Positions 1 through 5,005 of a stretch of 5,042 bases of DNA are shown here, piece by piece. Each line of letters opens with the position of its first letter. Within the stretch, counting starts at the first letter, position 1. This stretch comes from Pseudomonadota bacterium (GTDB taxonomy: Bacteria > Pseudomonadota > Alphaproteobacteria > Rhizobiales > Xanthobacteraceae): assembly GCA_023432885.1 (NCBI GenBank), contig JAEZEU010000401.1:1-5042 (forward strand), written 5' to 3'. Made by a program: the position numbers and the translations under genes. The notes under the pieces were generated by a model that saw only the letters and a program-made list of their open reading frames with translations, searched no databases and had not been told where the DNA came from.

Positions 1-171
1 CTTTGGCCCGAGCGCGCGCAGCGTGGTCGCCGGATGAAAGGTCCCCGCCCCGACTTCCATGTCATAGGGCTGCAGGATCACGCAGCCGTAGTCAGCCCAA
101 TAGCGCTGCAGCGTCAGGATCAGGCCCTGGAACGAACGCTCCGGGCGCATATGGGCGGGCACGGCATCCAT
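1..171 (-). CDS. glyQ: Glycine--tRNA ligase alpha subunit, N-terminal 57 residues (cut by window edge)
   Basis: This is the start of the alpha subunit of the heterotetrameric (alpha2beta2) bacterial glycyl-tRNA synthetase, a class II enzyme that charges tRNA-Gly in the cytoplasm; the alpha chain carries the adenylation core. What is seen: 57 codons opening MDAVPAHMRPERSF, then the family's highly conserved stretch with QGLILTLQ, WADYGCVILQPYD and GAGTFHPATTLRALGP (about residues 15-56). No frame break is visible. The rest of the gene, and the glyS gene that normally follows, lie beyond position 1. The start at 171 is the most upstream in-frame ATG before the conserved block; an in-frame ATG at 150 (Met8) is also possible, and neither has a strong Shine-Dalgarno. 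The upstream gene on the same strand is 188 bp away, so glyQ may have its own promoter, but I could not place one. Identity is near certain; only the exact start is open. Confidence 0.95.
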   Translation of the reverse strand, partial: MDAVPAHMRPERSFQGLILTLQRYWADYGCVILQPYDMEVGAGTFHPATTLRALGPK

Positions 172-301
172 CGTCAGAATCGGTCTCGCGAAGGGGGTCT
201 AAAACGCGCGGGACCGTATCGGCGGGGACGCGTGGAATCAAGGCAACGAATACCGTCATTCGGGGACTGTCCGAAGGGCCATGTCCGGAATTTGGGCTTC
301 T

Positions 302-321
302 CGGGGCGCAGGGACGCCCCG
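302..321 (-). terminator. GC-rich hairpin between the 63-aa gene and glyQ; possible terminator without U-tract
   Basis: A perfect 7-bp inverted repeat (CGGGGCG / CGCCCCG) closes a 6-nt loop in the 188-bp gap between the stop of the 63-aa gene and the start of glyQ. On the minus strand it lies about 40 bp after that stop codon. No run of T follows, so it is not a classical intrinsic terminator. It may stall polymerase, protect a 3' end, or be chance in GC-rich DNA. The remaining gap shows no further ORF or RNA gene that I recognise. Confidence 0.3.
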
Positions 322-359
322 GAGTACACTTCGCGCCGCGGAACGACGACGTATGCGGG

Positions 360-551
360 TTAGCCCGGGCGATAGGCGCCGGTGACGGGGTCGCGGCGGA
401 GCGTGGGAATCTCGCTGGTCCGCATGTTCTCGGCCATGCGCGCCAGGCGCGCTTCTTCCAGCTCCTGGTTGACCCTCTGAGCTGTCTTGTATGCCCAGCG
501 GACCACGGCGAGCCCACTCAATACCCCTGCGAATGCGATCAGCGCTGGCAT
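360..551 (-). CDS. Conserved hypothetical 63-aa membrane-anchored protein
   Basis: I know no function for this family; from memory similar short proteins occur at this place in Bradyrhizobium genomes. What is seen: residues 2-20 (PALIAFAGVLSGLAVVRWA) form one hydrophobic segment suitable as a transmembrane helix or uncleaved signal anchor. A charged, probably helical part follows (about 22-44, with QELEEARLAR). The tail IPTLRRDPVTGAYRPG looks like a conserved linear motif and would lie on one face of the membrane. The start at 551 is chosen because AAGGA lies 7 nt upstream; the longer reading from 623 would add 24 residues and lacks such a site. The gene lies 114 bp downstream of the S49 peptidase and 188 bp upstream of glyQ, all on the same strand, so co-transcription with the peptidase is possible. 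Coding status is well supported; function is unknown. Confidence 0.8.
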   Translation of the reverse strand: MPALIAFAGVLSGLAVVRWAYKTAQRVNQELEEARLARMAENMRTSEIPTLRRDPVTGAYRPG

Positions 552-558
552 GGGACGA

Positions 559-563
559 TCCTT
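559..563 (-). promoter_or_regulatory. Shine-Dalgarno AAGGA that sets the start of the 63-aa gene
   Basis: On the minus strand AAGGA is followed by a 7-nt spacer and then ATG at 551. It decides between this start and the upstream in-frame ATG at 623. Confidence 0.7.
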
Positions 564-665
564 GTCGTTCACTTTGGTCACGCCCCCCAGACGTATTGTC
601 GCCGATAGCAGCCGCGCCTGCAATTGGCTCGCTCCGAGACCAAATACCGCGCCTGGAGCTTTGGA

Positions 666-1577
666 TCAGAGACCGAATCGGGCCCAAATTGCCCTGGTTT
701 CCACCGCAGAGATCAGGTCGGCAGGCAGGGACCCGATACCATCCACCGAGGCAAGCGCGTCGGCCCCTGCCGACCTCCGCCCGAACAGACCCGACAGCAG
801 GCCCCTGGCCGGCGAGACCAGCGGCATCAGCACCTTATCGCCATACCGGGCGCGCAGCGTGGAGCGGAGATCGCCGATCCCGTCGGCAAGCCCGAGCGAG
901 ACGGACTTCTCGCCGGCCCAATATTCGCCGGTGAAGAGAACATCGTCGGCGCCCTTGAGCCTGTCGCCCCTGCTTCCCTTCACCAGCGAGATGAACAACG
1001 CGTGGATGTCGCGCTGGATCGCCTTCAGCCGCGAGACGTCGTCGGGGTCCTCGGGCAGGAACGGATCGAGCATCGCCTTGTGCTCGCCCGCTGTATAGAG
1101 CCTGCGTTCGACGCCGATTTTTCTTATCAGCTCCTGGAAGCCGAAGCTGCCGCCCACAACGCCGATCGAACCCAGGATCGAGGACGGATCGCAGAATATC
1201 TCGTCTCCCGCACAGGCGATCATGTAGCCGCCGGACGCCGCGACGTCCTCGACGAAGACAAGGACCGGCAATTTCTTTTCCACCGCGAGCTGGCGAATGC
1301 GCAGGTAGATCTGGCGCGACTGCACCGGCGCGCCGCCTGGCGAATTGACCACGATGGCTACCGCCCTGGCGTTCCGCATCGAAAAGGCGCGCTCCAGGGT
1401 CTTGGCGACACCCACCAGCGTCAACCCCGGCCGCAATGGGGTGATCGCACCGATGGTGCCGGAAAGACGGACGACCGGCACGACGGGCACGTCGCGCCGC
1501 AGCCTTGCTGGAAGATATTCCTTCAACTTCGTGATCAGGTCAGGCATTCGCCCGCGATCACTTAAATGTTCACTCAT
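666..1577 (-). CDS. S49 family serine peptidase (SppA/SohB type), no obvious membrane anchor
   Basis: The 303-aa product belongs to peptidase family S49, whose members use a Ser-Lys dyad; SppA enzymes degrade signal peptides left in the membrane, and SohB-type members are less well defined. Motifs in order: VVPVVRLSG strand (32-40); NSPGG (78-82), the glycine-rich oxyanion region; VEDVAASGGYMIACA (109-123) with the nucleophile at Ser115; SSILGSIGVVGG (132-143); and GEHKAMLDPF (164-173) with the likely general base Lys168. The Ser-Lys spacing of 53 residues matches the short, single-domain bacterial SppA type rather than the duplicated E. coli SppA. Unlike typical SppA, no N-terminal transmembrane segment is visible: the first 30 residues are polar and basic, so it may be cytoplasmic or peripheral. 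The start at 1577 has only a weak GGGG upstream; Met11 (1547) is an alternative. A divergent small gene with its own promoter lies upstream. The family is certain; the substrate is unknown. Confidence 0.93.
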   Translation of the reverse strand: MSEHLSDRGRMPDLITKLKEYLPARLRRDVPVVPVVRLSGTIGAITPLRPGLTLVGVAKTLERAFSMRNARAVAIVVNSPGGAPVQSRQIYLRIRQLAVEKKLPVLVFVEDVAASGGYMIACAGDEIFCDPSSILGSIGVVGGSFGFQELIRKIGVERRLYTAGEHKAMLDPFLPEDPDDVSRLKAIQRDIHALFISLVKGSRGDRLKGADDVLFTGEYWAGEKSVSLGLADGIGDLRSTLRARYGDKVLMPLVSPARGLLSGLFGRRSAGADALASVDGIGSLPADLISAVETRAIWARFGL

Positions 1578-1640
1578 GCCGTAACCCCAGTTTAACCATT
1601 TTTTATCGGCCCACTGTCATTGGAAAGGCCGGAACGATTT

Positions 1641-1665
1641 GGAACGCCGTTTGCATTGCCTCGTT
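1641..1665 (+). promoter_or_regulatory. Predicted EcfG (general stress response sigma factor) promoter
   Basis: GGAAC at 1641-1645 and CGTT at 1662-1665 are separated by exactly 16 bp. This matches the GGAAC-N16/17-CGTT pattern known for the alphaproteobacterial general stress sigma factor EcfG/RpoE2. Transcription would start near 1671-1673, giving a leader of roughly 23 nt with a Shine-Dalgarno before the ATG at 1695. A short palindrome GCCTC-GTT-GAGGC (1658-1670) overlaps the -10 element. The position directly before a small gene, in a non-coding gap, makes a chance match less likely. Activity is inferred. Confidence 0.7.
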
Positions 1666-1694
1666 GAGGCGGCAAGGGCGCAGCGGAGAGCGAT

Positions 1695-1793
1695 ATGAAG
1701 ATTTACCTGCTCATCATGCTGATCGGTACCCTTTTGGCCGCCGTTCACTTTACTTCAGCGTCCGAACAAAAATCGGAAACACTCCCGCGATAG
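1695..1793 (+). CDS. Small 32-aa hydrophobic (membrane or exported) peptide, predicted EcfG target
   Basis: A short ORF encodes MKIYLLIMLIGTLLAAVHF followed by a polar tail TSASEQKSETLPR. One lysine precedes a hydrophobic run (about residues 3-17) and the tail is hydrophilic, which suits a single-pass inner-membrane micro-protein; a cleaved signal peptide would leave only a very short product. GGAGAG at 1685-1690 places GGAG 6 nt before the ATG, a good Shine-Dalgarno. The EcfG-type promoter about 30 bp upstream suggests induction under general stress. It stands alone between the divergent peptidase gene and the convergent methyltransferase gene (33 bp between stop codons). I recognise no named family, though I recall similar hypothetical small proteins in Bradyrhizobium. 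The function is unknown. Support comes from promoter, ribosome site and membrane-like composition acting together rather than from length. Confidence 0.7.
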   Translation: MKIYLLIMLIGTLLAAVHFTSASEQKSETLPR

Positions 1794-1826
1794 CCATTCT
1801 GCGGAACCCAGGCAACCGAGGCCCCA

Positions 1827-2594
1827 TCATAAAGTTGCAAGCGGCAGCGCGTCGTTTCCCGCCAGCACTTCCACAACCCGTTTATTGGGCAAGCCTGACT
1901 GATCGTTGAGCATCAGTGCCGGCAGAATTTGCGTGGGCGCCCGTCCGCCCTTCACGGCTCGGATCAATATCCGGATCGCCGCTGCGCCCGCCTCGCCATG
2001 GACCGGCAGGATCGCGAGACTGCCGAAGCCGCGGTCCAGCGCAGCCAGAACCTCCGTGATTCCGTCCGCACGCCAGATCAGCGTCAGCGCCCCGCCGGAC
2101 TTGAGAATGCGCCGCGCCGCGTGGACCCAGCGGGCCAACGTATCCTCGCCTGCGACATGGGCGTGAGCGCGCGCACGATCTGGCGAACCGCGGTGCCGCG
2201 CGCGGTCATTGAACGGGGGATTCATCAAAACGGCATCGGCACTGTCCGGCCGCAGGCCTGCGGCTGTGAATGCTTCGGCGCCCGATTCCACATCGAGCAC
2301 GATCACGTCCGCTGCAAGCGCATTAGCCGCGGCATTGCTGCGCGCAAGACCCGCAAGCGTCTCGTCGATTTCGACGAGTGCGAGATCGATCCCTTCGACA
2401 CGACGTGCCAGCGCGAGTCCGGCCGCGCCGACGCCGGCGCCAAAATCCACCACGCGATGCCCGGCACGCGCGGACGTTGCCGCCGCCAGCAGCACGGCGT
2501 CGTGGCCGGCGCGATGACCCGTCTTCAACTGTCGCAGGCGCAGGCGTCCCCCAAGAAAGGCGTCCTCGGTGCATTCGAGGCGCCGGTCATTCAT
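1827..2594 (-). CDS. TrmN6-like SAM-dependent N6-adenine methyltransferase (COG4123)
   Basis: A Rossmann-fold methyltransferase of 255 aa. Visible motifs (numbered from the chosen start): the GHRAGHDAVLLAAA lead-in (26-39); motif I VVDFGAGVGAAGLALA (48-63), which binds S-adenosylmethionine; the acidic end of strand 2, LVEID (73-77); and motif IV NPPF (125-128), the signature for methylation of exocyclic amino groups of adenine. The best known relative is E. coli TrmN6 (YfiC), which makes m6A37 in tRNA1-Val. Whether this branch has the same substrate is inferred. The start at 2594 gives an ATGA-type 8-bp overlap with the upstream DUF2007 gene and fits the family N-terminus as I recall it (MxDRRLE..EDAFLGGRL); an ATG at 2609 would add five residues. 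Neither has a clear Shine-Dalgarno, which suggests translational coupling. A membrane-free, RNA-modifying role in the cytoplasm is expected. Confidence 0.88.
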   Translation of the reverse strand: MNDRRLECTEDAFLGGRLRLRQLKTGHRAGHDAVLLAAATSARAGHRVVDFGAGVGAAGLALARRVEGIDLALVEIDETLAGLARSNAAANALAADVIVLDVESGAEAFTAAGLRPDSADAVLMNPPFNDRARHRGSPDRARAHAHVAGEDTLARWVHAARRILKSGGALTLIWRADGITEVLAALDRGFGSLAILPVHGEAGAAAIRILIRAVKGGRAPTQILPALMLNDQSGLPNKRVVEVLAGNDALPLATL

Positions 2595-2814
2595 CGTCGC
2601 GCAGTTCATGAGCCAGCCCGGCGTCTGTCAAAAGCCTGCGCGCCGCGCGATTGTCCTCGTCACTGACCAGGACGCGCCGTTGCAGCAGGCCGAGGGAGCC
2701 TTCGACGATACTCATGTTCTGGTCCAGCACCACGTGCTTGATTTTGGCGCCGTCGAGCAGCGCGCCAATCGCGGAGATCAGAACAAGATCATTGGTTCGA
2801 ACCAATTCCCGCAA
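2587..2814 (-). CDS. DUF2007 family small protein (75 aa, TTG start)
   Basis: A 75-aa protein resembling the DUF2007 (putative signal-transducing) family: a short ferredoxin-like fold of unconfirmed role. What is seen: MRELVRTNDLVLISAIGALL, then a DGAKIKHVVLDQNMS block (about 21-35) and RRVLVSDEDNRAARRLL (46-62). The pattern of two beta-alpha-beta halves and the VLDQNMS and RVLV segments fit proteins annotated this way. There is no signal peptide and no strongly hydrophobic helix, so it should be cytoplasmic. The start codon is TTG, supported by AGGAG 7 nt upstream. Its last 8 bp overlap the methyltransferase gene, so the two probably form an operon; this pairing hints at a link to RNA modification, but no function can be claimed. 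Confidence 0.85.
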   Translation of the reverse strand: MRELVRTNDLVLISAIGALLDGAKIKHVVLDQNMSIVEGSLGLLQRRVLVSDEDNRAARRLLTDAGLAHELRDDE

Positions 2815-2821
2815 ATGCCCT

Positions 2822-2826
2822 CTCCT
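2822..2826 (-). promoter_or_regulatory. Shine-Dalgarno AGGAG supporting the TTG start of the DUF2007 gene
   Basis: On the minus strand AGGAGAGGG runs from 2826 to 2818; AGGAG ends 7 nt before TTG at 2814. No in-frame ATG or GTG gives a better start, so this site settles the choice. Confidence 0.7.
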
Positions 2827-2834
2827 GTTTTCGC

Positions 2835-2863
2835 CCGCATGGGGACGGGCCTTGGAATGTCAA
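2835..2863 (-). promoter_or_regulatory. Weak candidate housekeeping promoter for the DUF2007-methyltransferase pair
   Basis: A perfect -35 hexamer TTGACA lies at 2863-2858 on the minus strand. At a 17-bp spacing the -10 position reads ATGCGG, a poor match. Alphaproteobacterial promoters often keep the -35 box and tolerate a weak -10. It would start transcription near 2829, just upstream of the ribosome site at 2826. The very short leader and the weak -10 keep confidence low. Confidence 0.3.
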
Positions 2864-2867
2864 CCGT

Positions 2868-2893
2868 TTCCGGGCCTTAGTTCCGGGTCTTGC
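2868..2893. repeat. Two tandem 13-bp imperfect repeats in the divergent promoter region
   Basis: TTCCGGGCCTTAG (2868-2880) is followed directly by TTCCGGGTCTTGC (2881-2893); 10 of 13 positions agree, with TTCCGGG exact. They sit between the divergent DUF2007 and polyprenyl synthase genes, where a tandem operator for a regulator would be placed. No known binding protein is recognised. Confidence 0.4.
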
Positions 2894-2907
2894 CGCCTCT
2901 TGCGGCA
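2891..2907. repeat. Inverted repeat TGCCGC-N5-GCGGCA upstream of the polyprenyl synthase
   Basis: A perfect 6-bp inverted repeat with a 5-nt spacer (CTCTT), about 54 bp before the synthase start. It may be an operator or a leader hairpin. No U-tract follows on either strand that would make it a terminator. I see no convincing -35/-10 pair for the synthase in the 2891-2950 stretch. Confidence 0.4.
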
Positions 2908-2950
2908 CTTTCTATTGTAGACTCAAGGATAGTACGACTTCGGCAAAAGT

Positions 2951-2954
2951 GGAG
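2951..2954 (+). promoter_or_regulatory. Shine-Dalgarno GGAG that sets the GTG start of the polyprenyl synthase
   Basis: GGAG lies 6 nt before GTG at 2961. The earlier in-frame GTG at 2949 overlaps this site and has no Shine-Dalgarno of its own at a proper distance, so 2961 is preferred. Confidence 0.65.
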
Positions 2955-2960
2955 ACCAGC

Positions 2961-3971
2961 GTGGCGGTTATTGTACCTTTCGAGAGCCCGCAAAATGCCT
3001 CGATAGAACCGCTGGTCGGGCTCGTCGCCGCCGACATGGAGCGCGTCAACGCCGCCATCCTGGCGCGAACCGGCTCCGAGGTGACCATGATACCGGAGGT
3101 CGCCAACCACCTGATCTCCTCCGGGGGCAAGCGCCTGCGCCCGATGCTGACGCTGGCCATGGCACACCTCACCGGCTACTCCGGCGACGGCCACATCAAG
3201 CTCGCCGCCTCGGTCGAGTTCATGCACACCGCCACGCTCCTGCATGACGACGTCGTCGACGAAAGCGAGCTGCGGCGCGGCAAGCTTTCGGCGCGCATGC
3301 TCTGGGGCAACGAGGCAAGCGTGCTGGTCGGTGACTTCCTGCTCGGCCAGGCGTTCCGGATGATGGTCGAGGTCGGCTCGCTGCGCGCGCTCGACATTCT
3401 CTCCTCCGCCGCCGCCACCATTGCCGAAGGCGAGGTGATGCAGCTGGCGGCCGCCAAGAACACCGCAACGACCGAGGACGAGTATCTGGCCGTGATCCGC
3501 GGCAAGACCGCCGAGCTGTTCGCCGCGGCTTGCGAAGTGGGACCGGTGATCGCCAACCGTCCGAAGGCGGAGCAGACTGCCTGCCGCTCGGTCGGCATGA
3601 ATCTCGGCATTGCCTTCCAGCTCGTCGATGACGTGCTCGACTATGGCGGCAAGGCGGCAAAGCTCGGCAAGAACATCGGCGACGATTTCCGCGAGGGCAA
3701 GATCACGTTGCCGGTCGTGCTGGCATTCCGCCGCGGCAATGACAGCGAGCGCAAATTCTGGATCAAGGCGCTGGAGCGCGGCGAGATCGGGGATAGCGAC
3801 CTCGATCACGCGATCGGGCTGATGACGAAGCACCGCGCGCTGGAAGACACGATCAACCGCGCCCAGCATTATGGCGCGATGGCGGTCGATGCGCTGGCGC
3901 TGTTCCCGTCCTCACCGATGAAGAGCGCGCTCGAGCAGGTGGTGGCGTTCTGCCTGGCGCGGTCGCATTGA
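2961..3971 (+). CDS. ispB: Long-chain all-trans polyprenyl diphosphate synthase (ubiquinone side chain)
   Basis: Extends farnesyl or geranylgeranyl diphosphate with isopentenyl diphosphate (IPP) to make the long prenyl tail of ubiquinone; in alphaproteobacteria that usually means decaprenyl (Q10), where the gene is also called ddsA. The 336-aa length is normal for the family. Motifs in order: GGKRLRP (55-61), which binds IPP; the first aspartate-rich motif HDDVVDES with Asp96, Asp97 and Asp100, followed by RRGK; and the second, QLVDDVLDYGG, with Asp223, Asp224 and Asp227. A small residue (Ala) five positions before the first motif fits a long product, since bulky residues there stop elongation early. 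Translation is taken from GTG at 2961 on the basis of a GGAG site; GTG at 2949 would add four residues. The gene stands alone, divergent from the DUF2007 gene and convergent with ispE. The chain length is inferred, not seen. Confidence 0.93.
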   Translation: MAVIVPFESPQNASIEPLVGLVAADMERVNAAILARTGSEVTMIPEVANHLISSGGKRLRPMLTLAMAHLTGYSGDGHIKLAASVEFMHTATLLHDDVVDESELRRGKLSARMLWGNEASVLVGDFLLGQAFRMMVEVGSLRALDILSSAAATIAEGEVMQLAAAKNTATTEDEYLAVIRGKTAELFAAACEVGPVIANRPKAEQTACRSVGMNLGIAFQLVDDVLDYGGKAAKLGKNIGDDFREGKITLPVVLAFRRGNDSERKFWIKALERGEIGDSDLDHAIGLMTKHRALEDTINRAQHYGAMAVDALALFPSSPMKSALEQVVAFCLARSH

Positions 3972-3972
3972 T

Positions 3973-4073
3973 TGTCATGCCCCGCGGATGCGGGACATAC
4001 AGTACGCTGCGGCCTCTCTATCAATTACGAATGTCTCCGGGATACTGGTTCATCCGCATGCTCGGTGATGAGA
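3973..4073. repeat. Imperfect extragenic palindrome, REP/BIME-like, of a Bradyrhizobium type
   Basis: The segment forms an imperfect long inverted repeat. The outer arms TGTCAT (3973-3978) and ATGAGA (4068-4073) pair with one mismatch. Similar arms around GATGCGG (3987-3993) and CCGCATG (4054-4060) follow, and CAGTA (4000-4004) pairs exactly with TACTG (4043-4047). A local hairpin CCCGC-GGAT-GCGGG lies at 3981-3994. From memory, the core AGTACGC-GCGGCCTCTC with a downstream CTCCGG-ATACTGG is a recurring intergenic repeat in Bradyrhizobium. It lies just after the synthase stop, between convergent genes, and may end transcription from either side. Confidence 0.6.
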
Positions 4074-4082
4074 GCCGGAGTC

Positions 4083-4114
4083 AACTCAGGGGCCGCAGGA
4101 TGCGGCTAACTCAG
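4083..4114 (-). terminator. Hairpin at the 3' end of ispE, flanked by AACTCAG direct repeats; possible terminator
   Basis: GCCGCA (4092-4097) and TGCGGC (4101-4106) form a perfect 6-bp stem with a 3-nt loop that starts at the last base of the ispE stop codon. Exact 7-bp direct repeats AACTCAG at 4083-4089 and 4108-4114 bracket it. There is no U-tract on the minus strand, so intrinsic termination is uncertain. Confidence 0.35.
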
Positions 4115-4993
4115 CGTCCCCGCATGCACCCACCATTCCGGGCGCTCGAGCTGGATTTTCCGCGCGGCGTTCTTCGCTTGCTTGTCGTCGGTGAAGATCG
4201 CAAAGCAGGTCCCGCCTGAGCCGGACATGCGCGACAGGCGCACGCCTTCCGTGCCTGACAGTGCCGACAGCACCTCGCCGATGAGCGGCTCGATTCGGAT
4301 GGCCGGGGCTTCGAGGTCGTTGGCGCCGTCGGTGAGCGCGGCGACCCAGTCATCGATCGAGCTGCCCTCCTCCGGCCACGACGGCATCTCCATCACGACG
4401 TCGCTCGCGCCGATCCGAAGCTCGCCGTGACGCAGGCCGAGCGCTTCGAACACGTCCCTGGTGGCAACCGGCACGCACGGATTGACCAGCACCGAAGGCA
4501 TCCTGGGCGGGGTCAACGGCAGCAGCTTTTCCCCGACGCCGGTCATGTCGCAGGCGCGGGAGGCGAGGCATACCGGCACGTCGGCGCCGACTTCGAGGGC
4601 AACCTCCTGCAGGCGTTCATCATCGAGCGAGAGATCGTTGAGCCGCGCCAGCAGGCGCAGCGCCGCCGCCGCATCCGCTGAGCCGCCGCCGATGCCGGCA
4701 GCTACCGGCAATATCTTGTCGAGCACGAAGGCGCCGGTTTTCAATTCCGGCACGACCTCGCCAAGCAGCCCCGCCGCCTTCAGCACCAGATTGTCGGAAA
4801 GCTCGCCGCAGGCCATCGCCAGCGGACCGACCGTCTTCAGCGTCAGTTCCGGCCCGGGCGTCAGCGTCAGCTTGTCCGCGCAGTCGGCGAAAGCCACCAC
4901 GCTTTCGAGATCGTGATAGCCATCCGTGCGCCGCCCGACCACCCGCAGGGTCAGGTTGACCTTCGCACGCCCCTCTTCCACCAGCCCCGACAT
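4106..4993 (-). CDS. ispE: 4-diphosphocytidyl-2-C-methyl-D-erythritol kinase
   Basis: Phosphorylates the 2-hydroxyl of CDP-methylerythritol with ATP, the fourth step of the MEP pathway to IPP and DMAPP, in the cytoplasm. The 295-aa product is a complete GHMP-superfamily kinase. Motif 1, AKVNLTLRVVGRRTDGYH (10-27), has the conserved substrate-contacting Lys11 and the DGYH signature. The ATP-binding glycine-rich loop PVAAGIGGGSADAAAAL is at 96-112. Catalytic Asp138 lies in GADVPVCL. Motif 3, MSGSGGTCFAIF, is at 256-267. The ATG at 4993 has GAAGG 5 nt upstream. The preceding gene on the same strand ends 12 bp before this start, so the two are probably one operon. It converges with the polyprenyl synthase gene, whose substrate IPP this pathway supplies. 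All key residues are present; an active enzyme is expected. Confidence 0.96.
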   Translation of the reverse strand: MSGLVEEGRAKVNLTLRVVGRRTDGYHDLESVVAFADCADKLTLTPGPELTLKTVGPLAMACGELSDNLVLKAAGLLGEVVPELKTGAFVLDKILPVAAGIGGGSADAAAALRLLARLNDLSLDDERLQEVALEVGADVPVCLASRACDMTGVGEKLLPLTPPRMPSVLVNPCVPVATRDVFEALGLRHGELRIGASDVVMEMPSWPEEGSSIDDWVAALTDGANDLEAPAIRIEPLIGEVLSALSGTEGVRLSRMSGSGGTCFAIFTDDKQAKNAARKIQLERPEWWVHAGTLS

Positions 4994-5005
4994 GCAATCC
5001 TTCGA

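Noticed and set aside
624..1565. 313-codon open frame on the plus strand
   Set aside because: Antisense shadow of the S49 peptidase; rich in Arg, Asp, Gln and His with no family features.
1631..1651. Another GGAAC as a second EcfG -35 element
   Set aside because: GGAAC at 1631-1635 has a CGTT only 12 bp later (1648-1651), too close; no CGTT lies at 16-17 bp.
1664..1909. 81-codon plus-strand open frame spanning the small-peptide gene
   Set aside because: It starts at a TTG inside the -10 element of the predicted promoter, runs in a different frame from the well-supported 32-aa ORF, and extends into the 3' end of the convergent methyltransferase gene.
1929..2666. 245-codon open frame on the plus strand
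   Set aside because: Antisense to the methyltransferase and the end of the DUF2007 gene; no motif and shadow-like composition.
2863..2887. EcfG-type promoter on the minus strand before the DUF2007 gene
   Set aside because: GGAAC (2886-2882) is present, but the nearest GTT follows at the wrong distance, and a 16- or 17-bp spacing does not give CGTT.
2877..3869. 330-codon open frame on the minus strand
   Set aside because: It lies opposite the polyprenyl synthase, whose motifs are unmistakable. Its composition (rich in Ala, Arg, His, Gln) is that of an antisense shadow in GC-rich coding DNA, and it has no recognisable domain.
3972..4105. tRNA or small-RNA gene in the gap between the synthase and ispE
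   Set aside because: The hairpins do not form a cloverleaf and no T-loop sequence is present; the extragenic palindrome explains the structure better.
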